Shown in pieces: positions 17,760-27,519 of a stretch of DNA of 28,714 nt; the stretch's first letter is position 1; every line of letters starts with the position of its first letter. Below the pieces are notes generated by a model, which worked only from the letters and a program-made list of their open reading frames with translations, was not told where the DNA came from and did no database searches. Where the stretch lies: contig NWUY0304236980.1 in the NCBI GenBank assembly GCA_004151065.3, forward strand, positions 1-28,714, in the 5' to 3' direction. The position numbers were made by a program, and so were the translations under genes. Origin of the DNA: Larix sibirica (Eukaryota > Streptophyta > Pinopsida > Pinales > Pinaceae).

Positions 17760-18000
17760 ACTGACCGGTGGGTATGGGCTCCCGGGTATTGGCAACTGGG
17801 TGTATAAGCTAGTGTAAATCGGTACCTCCTGTGACTGCTGGACTCTCGGCTGACTGACATTGATCGTGTGGGTAATGAGTGTCTCTCGGGCATTGACTAG
17901 TAGGTGTATCGGCCAGTGGAATGGATACCTCCTGTGACTGATGGAGTATCGGCTGACATGCATAGACCGGTGGGGAATGCTGGGCTATCGGTTCACAGAC
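17760..18000 (+). repeat. Tandem repeat, ~101-103 bp period
   Basis: TACCTCCTGTGACTG occurs at 17823 and 17926 (103 apart). The GTGGG(T/G)(A)ATG element occurs near 17764, 17866 and 17966 (about 101 apart). Units also share GTGTAT, CCAGTG/CTAGTG and CTCGGCTGAC / ATCGGCTGAC. About two and a third units are visible. Frames on both strands stay open here for 70-81 codons (minus 17751-17963 and 17809-18054, plus 17904-18128), but they follow the repeat and are not called. Confidence 0.75.
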
Positions 18001-18089
18001 AGACAAGAATAAATCAGTTATCACAGAAGGAAGGCATAACAAACATGGAGGCAATTACAAGCATCCACATGGGTTCGCAAATAGACAAT

Positions 18090-18195
18090 AAGCCATCGAA
18101 TGCATCAACTCTTTTATTGAAAGCGTGAGTAGCAGCATCTATTCCTGGCATCGAGTGCATCGAGTAGCGGGATCGACTGCATCAACTGTGTAAAC
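18090..18195 (+). repeat. ATCGA(C/G)T-rich degenerate repeats, right copy
   Basis: GCATCGAGTGCATCGAGTAG followed by a GATCGACTGCATCAACTG stretch forms short (about 10-20 base) repeats, related to 17420-17560. Confidence 0.5.
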
Positions 18196-18199
18196 TAGT

Positions 18200-18560
18200 G
18201 GCTAAAGGGCATCCGGGTTATCATAGAGAAACAAATTGATTTAAAGGGTATATTTTAGTAAAGAGAAAATCCATTTCATTGTTCTGATAACAAGAATTAA
18301 TATTATGCCTAAAAAAGAATTAGATTAGGCGGAAACTAGCAGCGAATGAGAAGGTTTTCCTTATACTGTCCCAACCAAACTACTAAGTGCCTTCTCCCAA
18401 CGGTGGTGCTTAAGAAGGTAGCCCATAACATTAGCGTATTCATTAAAGGTTCCTTTTAGGAGTGGCAACTTGCATTATATATGAGATTACTCATAGTTAT
18501 TCTATTTTTTTATTAAACGTATGTAACGCTTGGTCATTCCCTCCATCTAGACGGGGTAGG
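18200..18560. other. Stretch without recognisable gene
   Basis: Mixed, AT-leaning sequence without open frames over 60 codons and without clear repeats. Confidence 0.4.
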
Positions 18561-18579
18561 AACATTCCCTAGGTCGAGG

Positions 18580-18665
18580 TTCCTTAGCGGTAAGTGTATA
18601 TAGGCCTTTTTTGACGTTATATGTGATCTGTCTCATTCGTTCTCCGGACAACTTCTCTCGAAAGG
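18580..18665 (+). repeat. TTCCTTAGCGGTAAGT dispersed repeat, copy 1
   Basis: The 16-base word at 18580-18595 is identical at 26081-26096. It is followed in both places by a T-rich spacer, TAGGCCTT, then TTATnTGTG, then a pyrimidine-rich TC(G/C)TnCTC(C/T)GGA(C/T)AA segment. Both contain CCTTAGC, a Bpu10I-type site (CCTNAGC). Similarity extends about 80 bases with indels. No RNA or intron structure was recognised. Confidence 0.65.
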
Positions 18666-18836
18666 CGTTTTCCATCAATCAATCGCTTTAAAGCATCGGC
18701 CACCTCCCTTCGCTGACTGGAACTAGCTTACTAGAACAATGTGTATGATTATTCAACATTTGAGGATCATACTCATTCATAGCCCATAAGTACCAGTTTT
18801 GCCGGGAGGGCATTGACAGCCGGCCATTGTAGCGAT

Positions 18837-18940
18837 AAGCCAATCATTGGAAGCCAATCATTGCTTGCCTTGGCTGCTCGGTTGGGCTACTCCGTTTTGG
18901 CTGCTTAGCTTGGATACTCAGCTACTCGACAGGGCTACTC
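18837..18940 (+). repeat. Short tandem repeats (AAGCCAATCATTG ×2; GGCTACTC-type)
   Basis: AAGCCAATCATTG is repeated exactly at 18837 and 18851 (period 14). It is followed by variants of TTGGCTGCTCGG and GGGCTACTC over about 80 bases. A 73-codon frame (18847-19068) overlaps and is attributed to the repeats. Confidence 0.6.
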
Positions 18941-19229
18941 AAATTGAGACATATTGGATTCTTATACAGATGCTCGCAGGGAGGAGCGACCCAACGGGAC
19001 GGAAGAAGTTAAGGAGTTCGAGGTTGTGCTTTGATTATTTTGGGATATGTACGTATATAATGCAATAATAAAATAGTTTCAGTGATAAGATGCTCCAAAC
19101 TTACAAACATTACCTGGTGCAAACACACAACAGGAAAGAGATGCTCACCCATTGCAGGATAGACAGGAGTTCAACCAGATTACAGACACGTTTTTAACAA
19201 AACCGTCAACCTCTTTCTAGACTCACCTC

Positions 19230-20070
19230 CAGCCTCACCTCTAAAGCCTTACCCTATAAACGAACCTCTCCAGAATCAGACCCTCATTGGAAACCTCCTT
19301 ACACTCTTACTTTGGATACTCAGCAAACTACTATTGGACCTTCTTGAAACTATGCCTTGGGAACCTCAGAATCAGAAGACCTATGCCTTGGGTGGGACTT
19401 TACTTGGGGGGAACCAATGTCCTATAGCCTTGGAATTCATACTTTGGAATAGACCTTAACCTCCTTGGAAACTTAACCACACGGGAACCTTACACTCATA
19501 CTGACTTGGTACGCTTCCTTGGGACCAAACCTTACACTCCTTTGGAACCTATGCCTATTAAATCATCCTTGGTAACTTCCTGAAACTATGCTTTTTTACT
19601 AGCCTTTTCAAACTATGCATCAGACCTCCTACTTGGCACATGAAGAAACTAAGTCTTACTTTGGACCTACAGCCTTGGTGGGAAATCATACTTGGGAACT
19701 TACTTACCATCTTCCTTGGGACCTCACCACATACCTCCGTCTTGGCTGGGGGGAATCGCCTCGGGAAATCATACTTTGGTGGGAATATACTTTTGAGCTG
19801 CCCTGCCTTTTACCCCATTTTGAAACTCCTGACATTCAGTCATACTGCCTTGGAAATAGACTTGAAAACCTATGCAACCTACTCTTTTGTCGTCGGGTGG
19901 GGGGAATCACCAAAGGAAACTCCTAACACTCACCCTTTTACACTTACTGACACTCCTCATCAGCAGCCTTGGGAAATACGCCTTACCTGGCACTCTGCCT
20001 TTGGAAGAAGAAAAATCTATGTAAATGAACTACTACTTGGACACTTACACTCTCACTTAGGAAATTAAGT
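19230..20070 (+). repeat. Large degenerate tandem array (CCTTGGGAACCT units)
   Basis: About 840 bases are made of diverged units of the type ACTATGCCTTGGGAACCT...TTACACTCATACTTGG. C(C)TTGGGAA/CCTTGGAAA, TTACACTC and CATACTTTGG recur dozens of times at irregular 20-45 base intervals. GGGGGGAATCnCC occurs twice (19745-19760 and about 19900). The array keeps plus-strand frames open for 103 and 142 codons (19615-19926 and 19640-20068); these are Trp/Leu/Thr/Gly repeats without a recognised fold and I do not call them genes. The reverse-complement unit appears at 27290-27510. Confidence 0.75.
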
Positions 20071-20074
20071 ACAG

Positions 20075-20830
20075 ACTTTACCTAGGCCCTTTAGCCCTCG
20101 AACTAAAACTATAAATAGAAATACCTTACCGCTACCGAACAGGAGTTGTAACAGGAGTTGTCAACAGTATTGTCGCAATTTCATTGATAATGCCCCTTAC
20201 TCATTATGCACCTCAGGATCATAAACGTACACATGGTTTTATTCACGCTAGTACGGTAGGTTGGTAGGTTGGGCTTGGGCCCCTTGGCCTTTGATCCTGG
20301 GATGATATTTGGCTTAGCTTGGCGAAATTATCCATGCAATTTGAACCAGTTGTTTCTTATTCTCTTTTTCAATGGCACATTTCCCCAAGAGAGGCGAGTT
20401 GGTACTTACTCTAGAGTAGGTGAGGTAGTTTTAAGTCAACAAGGTTGTATGTAGCTGTTGGAGATTGTTCCAAGGTAGAGCTATTGGAATTAGATCCGGA
20501 TTTATTATGGAGCTTTTGGAGAGGAAGACTATATAAAGTTTTTATTTTGTTTGTTGGTTTTAACATGAAGACGCGGTTGTTATTCTGCGGGTCATGGATA
20601 TTCGAAATCATATTTGGATAAATCCCTTTGTTGATTTCCTACCCATTGGATCACAATACACAGTAGACCCCCATCGGATTAGATTAGTCCCAAGCCTTAC
20701 TACCTATGGCAAGAACGTATCCCTGCGCATATTATCATATGTGACAACGTCTCGATGCAATATAAAATCTAGGTTGTAGTTGTAGGTCTGGCTTAGCTCT
20801 TCAAGAGCTGGAGACCCAGGCTAGAACGGA
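20075..20830. other. Stretch without supported gene
   Basis: Three frames of 61-66 codons (plus 20269-20454, minus 20411-20611, plus 20594-20779) are present without motifs. ACAGGAGTTGT is a short exact direct repeat near 20139 and 20151. Nothing else recognised. Confidence 0.35.
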
Positions 20831-20835
20831 TCAAT

Positions 20836-20872
20836 CCGGGGAGGTATTGAAAGGGGGGTTGGGGGGGGTGTG
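20836..20872 (+). other. G-run cluster
   Basis: GGGG at 20838, then six G at 20853-20858, TT, and eight G at 20861-20868. It could form a G-quadruplex if the long run is split by a short loop. It might also be a sequencing-error-prone homopolymer site. Confidence 0.5.
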
Positions 20873-20879
20873 TTATAGG

Positions 20880-21640
20880 TCTGGCTACCTTTAATCTCAG
20901 ACAAAATGTGAAAAGTGGGGCTAGATAGTGCCATTGGGTTTACTTGGGGCTATAGCAGAGATACAAACAGCTGTTATGAATTATTTTGGTACAAATTGAA
21001 CTCTACAGAGACTATACTCCCATTCTCCCAATTAGCGGAATAGCCTAGCGCTGGATTGACTAACGGCTATTGTCAATAAGAACTGATATTTACAAGGGAC
21101 AAGTTCTAAACGTAATGCAAGTATCGGCTGTACAGCAAGGGGGTATTACAACTGGCAGAGTCATGGGTAGTGCCGTTGTGAAGGCCTGTTGAGCTCCAGC
21201 TGTCTCTGCTAGTAGGTAGCTTATGGGAAAACTAGGTAAATCAAAAAGGGGTATGTTCATTTAACTAAACCTTGTCCCACTGGAAAGGGATGTCTTTATG
21301 TTACGGCGGCATAATAAAAAGTAGGATCAATAAATAACATATATAAAGACCCAAGTTGAGGATCGAATAGAAGAGTCCCATCTGATAAAGGCACCGGGTT
21401 GGGGGCAGGCATCCAAGTTGGGTTGGTCGGTTCGATCCGAGAAACGTTGCCAACTGCGTATTTTATATATGATGCCCAAACAGAGCCAGCCAGGAATTTT
21501 TTTTATTGCACTTGCAGAAATCTTAGTATTAGTATAACACACTCTTTACTACTTACGAGCAGGCTTACCATCTATTATTTACTATCACTGCCTTACCCTA
21601 GGGCATGGCGGGCCTTTCATTATATCAGGAAGAGAAGTAG
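20880..21640. other. Stretch without supported gene
   Basis: Short frames at 21327-21542 (minus) and 21399-21650 (plus) overlap each other and carry no motif. AATTAGCGG at 21030 matches 4209 and 4310. The GGTTCGATCC word near 21430 looked tRNA-like, but no cloverleaf could be drawn. Confidence 0.35.
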
Positions 21641-21646
21641 TACAGT

Positions 21647-21838
21647 ATGATCGTGGCGTGGCATGAAACCAACCTGCTTACCCTTACTTATGTTGGAATA
21701 CTAGGAGATGCTATTATTTTATGCCAAACACATGACTTTATCTTAGAAGAAGTGGTGGATGGAATGGTGGAAGATTGCTTTACCTTTTCTGCCGCCTTTT
21801 TGAATGTTTATCTTCATTTTTCCATATGGTTTCAGTGA
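21647..21838 (+). CDS. Short hydrophobic open reading frame, hypothetical
   Basis: A 63-codon frame from ATG to TGA reads TLTYVGILGDAIILCQTHDF in its first half, with an acidic middle and a Phe-rich end (VYLHFSIWFQ). It could be a small membrane-associated protein. I recognise no family, the length is well within chance, and no regulatory signal supports it. Confidence 0.17.
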   Translation: MIVAWHETNLLTLTYVGILGDAIILCQTHDFILEEVVDGMVEDCFTFSAAFLNVYLHFSIWFQ

Positions 21839-21839
21839 G

Positions 21840-22420
21840 GTGGGAACATAAAAATGTTCCATAGTGGTAAGTAAGGTCTAGAGAGATATTCTAGTTTCTA
21901 TTTTGAGGTCTCAAGGGGCGAGGTACAAGAACATGGGGGCCTTATCCTCTTCTCTCGTCTGTTGGGAACTATGGGGTACATCTCTACTATCGTCAGGGTT
22001 TATGTGGACCTTCTTTTTCACTTGGGTCTGTTGAACGGGTTCTTAATTGAACGGGTACATAATATCTTTTATCATCTGGCGGACTTGTTTAACTGGGCTT
22101 GAGTTGAACAAAAAAAATGCAAAAGGTTCAAAAGTGAAAGGCCGGCATCTGTTGGACTTGGGCTTGCTTGGTTGGCTAAAGTGAGAGGCTAAAGTTTCCA
22201 AGGTTACAGGTGAGAGTCTAAAGGCAAATGGTAAAGGGCTAAAGGCTCCTGGTTACAGGGAAAGACTGAAGGCTTTTTGCTTAAGTTGGGCTTTACTTGG
22301 CTGGTGATGAAGGCACTAGCAAATTTCCTCGCATAGGCCCGCATCACTGGCTGAGATAAAGTATATTTATTCTATAAAGCACTTTACCCAAGAGAATAAA
22401 AAGAAGGACTAACTATTTAT
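21840..22420 (+). repeat. Low-complexity stretch with TTGAACGGGT pair and AAGTTTCCAAGG words
   Basis: TTGAACGGGT is directly repeated about 16 bases apart near 22030-22055. At 22190-22275, GGCTAAAG, AAGTTTCCAAGG and GGTTACAGG alternate as degenerate repeats. AAGTTTCC(A)AAGG is also the reverse complement of words in the 19.2-20.07 kb array. A 16-base word at 22126-22141 recurs exactly at 23875-23890. Confidence 0.45.
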
Positions 22421-22784
22421 TGGGTGGGGGGGCTAGATTACTTTGGTCCTTCAAACTTACCCCTCATACTTACTGCCTCCCTATGTAACATGGAACTAGG
22501 AACGAACCTTGTCTTAATACCCCTTTCCATACGCTTTCAGTTACCAATCCCCACTAATAAATACACATTATTAAGTAACCCCCCCCATCCCACAAAGGAG
22601 GTTTCTATGTGCACCAGTTCGACGTGCCCTTCAGAGACAGACCCAACAGATAGATAAGGAAACCTTTCGGGAAGAGTGAAATGAGGAGGAATTATTTAGG
22701 GAAACAGAAGTATTAGGAACCTTTCAGGAAGCAATCTACATTACGCCTTCTGGAAACAATTCTAATTAATTAACCTTCCACACC

Positions 22785-22985
22785 TTCAGGTGGAATACCC
22801 ATAGCTCCTATTGGCGGGGGTGGGGCCAGGCTACGTATACAGATGCAACAACGGCAGCTACAACAGCGAATATGGAAATAACAACATGCCAACAGCTACA
22901 GCACCACAAAGCTACAACGAACGAAACAATGCAACGGCAGATACAACGAAAACAGATAGTGTCGTTAGGTGCACCAGGAGAGAAA
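22785..22985 (+). repeat. Diverged ~200-bp repeat, copy 1
   Basis: CAACAACGGCAGCTACAAC at 22846-22864 is identical to 25346-25364. Upstream both copies have a GCCTTC(A/T)GGAAACAAT word, an AATACCCA...AGCT element and a GGGGGTGGGG run. A 147-codon plus-strand frame (22811-23254) begins inside this repeat; its first 60 codons are Asn/Thr/Tyr low complexity and it has no recognised domain. I leave it uncalled because copy 2 does not preserve the frame. Confidence 0.65.
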
Positions 22986-23259
22986 AGAAGGTTATATTAT
23001 ATACTTGTTTCTTTAGCTGCTTTCCAGGATCACTCAACAGAGGAGGTGTATGCAAAGGGGGATCAAAAGAGCTAGGTTTAAACAGCATGTTTATTGACGA
23101 TTTGATAGGTAGGAAAAGTGCACCAATTCAATTTGCCCAGGACATAATGAGGATAGAAGGTAAAAGACACCCACGTTACCATTTAAAGGGGATGACGACG
23201 AGAGAGAACGAAACAACACCGATTGACCCATCCGCATGTCCTCCTTGTTCGTGATTGAT

Positions 23260-24150
23260 TGATAAACCCCAATGTAATGATGTGAAATCTATCCGGTATC
23301 CAAGCGGAGTAGGCAAGCCCAGCTATGACCGGCTGACAATAATTGGCTGACAATTACTAGCAATCTTACCTATTATTACAATGACAACAGGCTTGGACTA
23401 TTGTTGGCTATGCCTAAATGGTGAATGCAAAGTTTTTAGAAGTGGTACCAAGTCAACTTTGTGTCTGCGCTCAACTCGAAGCCATAAATGAATTGATTGT
23501 TTGGCTCTTCAGGAAATACTAATCCTCCAGCTGCTCTTCCTCCCTCAAACTCCTAAACATCTATCTCTTGACTCAGCTCCTCAAAATGGACCTAAGCTCC
23601 TTGAAGGTATATCAATGTATATAAGCATTGAAGTATAAATTCCTTTCTTTGACTGCATCTCGCGCGCAAAGCGTGCACCTCGCTCCATCCCGGGATAACC
23701 AGTCATTTCGTGCACCGTGCCCCCCATTCTATTCTGCCCCTTCAACAGACCTCCTCTATCCGCCAGCCAGTAGGCTAAATAATACAACCAGCTTGCCATC
23801 ACTCCATCTAGCAATAAAAGGCAAGCCCCCGCCTCCTTATTCTATCTTATCCGAGCCAGCCAAGCCCCGCTAAAGTTCAAAAGTGAAAGGGAAAGTCAAA
23901 TATTAGTAGCAAAGAGAGGCTCAAGAAGCAATTGAAACAATCACTCCTAATAGGTACCACCAGAAACACTAGGAATACGTGTCCTGGGCAGATATCCTCT
24001 TGGTCGAGCTGGCCTTAGCTTACCCCTATACTACTATGCTTAGTGAGAAGGTATTGGGCTTTTGCTTTCCTTTCATCCTTGGGGACTATATCCTTTTGGG
24101 GTGTAAAATAGATGCACAAGGCCGCTGGGACCTGAACTGGTCTATATTTA
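23260..24150. other. Stretch without supported gene
   Basis: Frames at 23581-23814 (minus), 23628-23873 (plus) and 23979-24167 (plus) are 62-81 codons with no motif. TGGCTGACAAT-type short repeats lie near 23330-23350. 23875-23890 holds the second copy of a 16-base word found at 22126. Confidence 0.35.
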
Positions 24151-24156
24151 CTCGGG

Positions 24157-24181
24157 TTTATATATAATATATATATATATT
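24157..24181. repeat. AT dinucleotide microsatellite
   Basis: An interrupted (TA)n run directly after a 62-codon open stretch. Simple sequence. Confidence 0.8.
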
Positions 24182-24214
24182 GCTCAAGGCTGTTCTGATG
24201 GTACGAACTAGGCT

Positions 24215-24266
24215 GGGACCAATGGGATGGGCCTAGGTGGGATGGGCTGGTGATACTGGGGGGGGT
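24215..24266 (+). other. G-quadruplex motif
   Basis: GGG runs start at 24215, 24224, 24229, 24239 and 24244, with loops of 6, 2, 7 and 2 bases, and a run of eight G follows at 24258-24265. TGGGATGGGC is directly repeated 15 bases apart (24223 and 24238). The spacing satisfies the usual G3+N1-7 quadruplex rule. Confidence 0.7.
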
Positions 24267-24299
24267 GGTTGCTGGGCTGGCCCCTGAAATGAGCTTAGA

Positions 24300-24500
24300 A
24301 CTAAACTCCGATAGCTTAAGGATATTATTTGGGTAAGTTTATAAGGGTGCACACGCAAGCTCGACTATAAAAGGAGAGGAAGCGAAAGCTTTTTGTTTCC
24401 TATTTTTGGGGTCCGATTCATTGAGTGCCGGGCACTAGCGATGACATTGATCCATGCATTTTTCAGCCACACAAAATTAGAAACACTGCAAAGCGTTATA

Positions 24501-24533
<33 letters not shown>

Positions 24534-24790
24534 AGTTATCGAATCAACCAGTTACATCGGATCCAAGCAGTTATTAACCCCAGTTAGTTCCCAATCAGTT
24601 ATTATCACACCCAGTGGAACCTAATGCTACAGTTCACTAAAAGCAGCCCCAGTTTGCATTACCATTAACCTAACCCTTAGTATATGCATTCCGTTCAATT
24701 TGCATTCTCCAATTTGACCTTATAACCATTGCCGCATTCTGGACGCCTGCTCAGTACACCGTCACCCAGGAAGCAAGCAAGGAACCAAGG
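24300..24790. other. Stretch without recognisable gene
   Basis: Mixed sequence. AACCCAGTTAGTTCCCAATC and related CAGTTA words near 24545-24625 form weak short repeats. CATTCTGGACGCC near 24735 resembles CATTCTGGACACA near 25139, extending the relation between 24.7 and 25.2 kb. Confidence 0.4.
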
Positions 24791-24794
24791 AGTT

Positions 24795-24823
24795 AGCCTT
24801 GCCCTCCCTTTGGTCAAGCAAGC
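24795..24823 (+). repeat. Hairpin repeat, copy D
   Basis: CTTG (24798-24801) pairs with CAAG (24815-24818) around CCCTCCCTTTGGT, followed by CAAGC. It shares the CCCTCC core and the GGTCAAGCAAGC right arm with copy A (54-79). Confidence 0.55.
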
Positions 24824-25199
24824 CTTTCCTTGTTAAAAGCATTTTAGAATTACATATAGCAAATTGAGAATAACCCATCTTACCAGTGGGAGAATAGGCA
24901 TTGATTGAGTGAACTTATTGATTTGATTCTCTAAACTGATTAGTAGTATTATGGGAGGCAAGTTCCAACTTAAACATTTTACAATAGAGGCTTCCCAACG
25001 GAATAAACAGGATACTTTCTTCACAAAGCGATAGGCGGGTACCACGGGCCGACGGAGCCTGACCCAAGAGAGAAAGAAAGATGTAACAGTAAGTTCTCCA
25101 TAGTTGTTATGTTCAAGCCCTGTTCAATCTGCTTTACCCATTCTGGACACATTCTGTCAACGCCCAGGACATCCAGGAAGGAAGGAGAAACTTTTCACT

Positions 25200-25400
25200 T
25201 TCAGAAAACCATCTTCATTTCACGCCTTCAGGAAACAATAAATACCCAGCAGAGCTCACGTCGTTGGGGGTGGGGAAAGGCTACGGCCAACAGATACGGC
25301 AGCTACGAACGGCAACTACGGCTGCGGATACAGACGGATACAGATCAACAACGGCAGCTACAACGCAAGAATGCCCACTTTGGAGGGAGGAAACAATCCA
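25200..25400 (+). repeat. Diverged ~200-bp repeat, copy 2
   Basis: Direct partner of 22785-22985, about 2.5 kb downstream. In addition to the exact 19-base anchor it shares ACGCCTTCAGGAAACAAT-like and TACCCAGCAGAGCT-like words. A 108-codon plus-strand frame (25109-25435) covers it and is not called. Confidence 0.65.
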
Positions 25401-25439
25401 TAACTCATCCTCAAATAAAGACTCCTAATTGGTGACCCA

Positions 25440-25915
25440 CCTACCCAACACAATATGTTTTTTTTTCCCTACTTCTTCTCGCCTAACCTCAACTACTGGG
25501 CTATGGGTATATACAGAAGGCAAGTACTACTATGCAAGCTTGTAAAAAGGGTCATCTGATAGAACCGCTCTAAAAATAGATAGTTTTTATTGAATAAAAT
25601 ACAGTTTCCTGCGCTGATGATATGTCCTTCTGGCTTTGACCTTCTGGCTGGCTCCTCTGACTGGCTATGTGGCTATTATATCTGGCTATGTGCAGCTATG
25701 TAAACTATGTTAGGTGCTCTATGAATGGCGTATGATGCTCAAATGACGAATAAACATCTTTGTAATTCATTCCTTCCATCCAGTCGAGGTAAGAAACTAC
25801 GTTCTGTCGCAGTAAGTTAGGTAGGGGGTATAGGGCCTCTTTATGTTGAGGAAGGAGTTTGAGGAGCTGGATTATTAGAATTACCCAAAAAGACACAATC
25901 AATTTTGAGGGTTGC
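25440..25915. repeat. CTGGCTATGTG short tandem repeats in gene-free stretch
   Basis: 25629-25705 holds variants of TTCTGGCT, CTGGCTATGTG and GCTATGT in near-tandem order. The rest of the interval has only a 70-codon minus-strand frame (25705-25917) without motif. Confidence 0.5.
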
Positions 25916-25955
25916 ATATTTATATTATATATATATATATATATATAATAAATAA
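25916..25955. repeat. AT dinucleotide microsatellite
   Basis: A (TA)n run of about 30 bases flanked by ATATTTATATT and AATAAATAAC, self-complementary and able to form a cruciform or hairpin. Confidence 0.85.
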
Positions 25956-26080
25956 CAATAGGCTCATCCCCTTATTAAAACAGGTAGATCATAAGTAAGA
26001 TTGCGCATTGATCCCTTCAATCAAATTATTAATAAATATTGTGTTCCGTATGCATAAGTGTATAATTTTTAGGGTAGGGA

Positions 26081-26165
26081 TTCCTTAGCGGTAAGTTTTT
26101 TTAGGCCTTATCTCTCGGCCAGCTATTATGTGTGCTGTTGTCGTCGTCCTCTGGATAAGCTCATT
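26081..26165 (+). repeat. TTCCTTAGCGGTAAGT dispersed repeat, copy 2
   Basis: Direct-orientation partner of 18580-18665, 7.5 kb away, with the same order of conserved blocks and the same CCTTAGC site. Confidence 0.65.
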
Positions 26166-26169
26166 TGAA

Positions 26170-26880
26170 GCATGCGGACTGTAGTCCGTCCGTTGCCCCA
26201 CTTGAAGACCTACCCCGGCTCCTTACTGGCATCGGCTAGGTAGGTATTACTGGGGCATGATCCTTTAAAGGTGCATCATAAGTAACATAGAATCCATCAA
26301 ATCTAGATATTAATTTGTGTTCTGCAGGGTCAGGAAGGATATCTATAATATATTATATTGCATATCTATGTTTACCTTTTTCATTGGCCAAAATAAAAGA
26401 AAGAAAGGAAGGTTCGAGGTTTCCTGTATTTTTTTCTATCAACTATACCCTTTTCAGACTACCAGACCAGACTTTACCCTTATCTGACTACCTTCCCTTC
26501 CCACGAAAGGGAAGCAATATGGATGGAACGCTCTTCAAATGATGAACGCTCCTAACCAACAACCAGATTGATTACTGGCAATTGAGTCCCGACCTGTGCT
26601 CCATATATGTACCTTGGTCCTCTTTCTCTGTAGCAGTAGCAGGATACTAAGTAGTAGGGAGCGGGCAGTAGCGGAGGCAGTAGGTAGGGGCTTTCGGATT
26701 AAGTAGCGTACCAATGCAAAAACATTTTGGACTTACTGATCTTTCCTTTTCTGATCCTTATGATCCTTCTTTATTGGCAAGCTCCATGCACGACCGCAAA
26801 AAAAATATATTTAAAGCAACGACTGCCTAAATGATCAATTTTAATCCTTAGAGAAAGCTCCACACTATACTGGCCTTAAG
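26170..26880. other. Stretch without supported gene
   Basis: A 75-codon plus-strand frame (26315-26542) has no motif. AGTAG/GCAGTAG words near 26630-26690 form a simple purine-rich repeat. ACTACCAGACCAGACTTTACC and TCTGACTACC near 26450-26490 are weak direct repeats. Confidence 0.4.
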
Positions 26881-26887
26881 GAGTAGT

Positions 26888-27121
26888 ATGGTAGGCTCCC
26901 AGTGGCTTCAAGGTCCTAGGGGGTTCCAGGCTCCAGTCAGCTTCTCGCACAACAGTGATCTGCTCTGTTCTATTCTCTCTGATGAACCTGAAACTCACTG
27001 TCTTCTTTCCGATGCCTACATCTGCTGTGTGTGGCCTAAGCAGCTGTGGGCTCTGCTGTTTCGGGGGCTTCACGCATTGTGTTTCCGGCTCCTAATGATC
27101 CTTCCTTCTACAGTGTATTGA
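26888..27121 (+). other. Overlapping short open stretches, no gene called
   Basis: A 77-codon plus-strand frame (Leu/Cys-rich, ending LFRGLHALCFRLLMILPSTVY) and a 65-codon minus-strand frame (26876-27073) overlap almost completely. Another plus-strand frame from about 27043 is open for about 50 codons and begins Ala/Val/Gly/Ser-rich, like the array at 28.3 kb. Mutual overlap and lack of motifs make all three doubtful. Confidence 0.2.
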
Positions 27122-27289
27122 AAGCTATCTTGCCGGTTCTCTTCTACCCTAGTATGTGTCTTAGCAAAGCTTGTCAAACTGGCTCCTCTGTCAGGTCTAG
27201 ACCACTTTATTGACAAAAATGAAGCTCCTGCAGTTGTACTCTGCCCCACCCTCCCTTAATGAAGGTATGTAGGAGTTTTATGAGGGATA

Positions 27290-27510
27290 AGTTTCCCTTT
27301 CCAAGGCAAATTTTTTTCAATTCCAACCAAGGCATAGTTTACAAGGGCTATTAAAAAGATCTGACTTCCCAAGGCTGCTATAGGGGGTTTACCTAGGTCC
27401 CACCAAAGGCATATGATGCTGAGTTTTCAAAGTATTCTATTTGATTTTCCAAGGCTGAGTTTAATGTTTCAAGGATGGGGCGACTGTAAGGTCTATAGCT
27501 CCAAGTTTCC
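27290..27510 (-). repeat. Inverted relative of the CCTTGGGAACCT array
   Basis: CCAAGGCATAGTTT at 27327-27340 is the exact reverse complement of 19347-19360. CCAAGGC, AAGTTTCC and GAGTTT(T/A) recur every 25-45 bases, as expected for the 19.2-20.07 kb unit read from the other strand. Confidence 0.65.
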
Positions 27511-27519
27511 GAGGGTTAC

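Noticed and set aside
19615-20068. 103- and 142-codon plus-strand frames
   Set aside because: Both lie inside a tandem array and overlap each other in different frames, so the openness reflects the repeat.
21385-21460. Possible tRNA around GGTTCGATCC
   Set aside because: The T-arm-like word has no matching acceptor, D or anticodon arms at proper distances.
22811-23254. 147-codon plus-strand frame
   Set aside because: About this length is expected by chance in a window this size. The first part is low complexity shared with a repeat copy that does not keep the frame, and no domain was recognised.
26888-27121. Leu/Cys-rich 77-codon frame as a membrane protein
   Set aside because: It overlaps a 65-codon frame on the other strand, has no recognised family and is of chance length.
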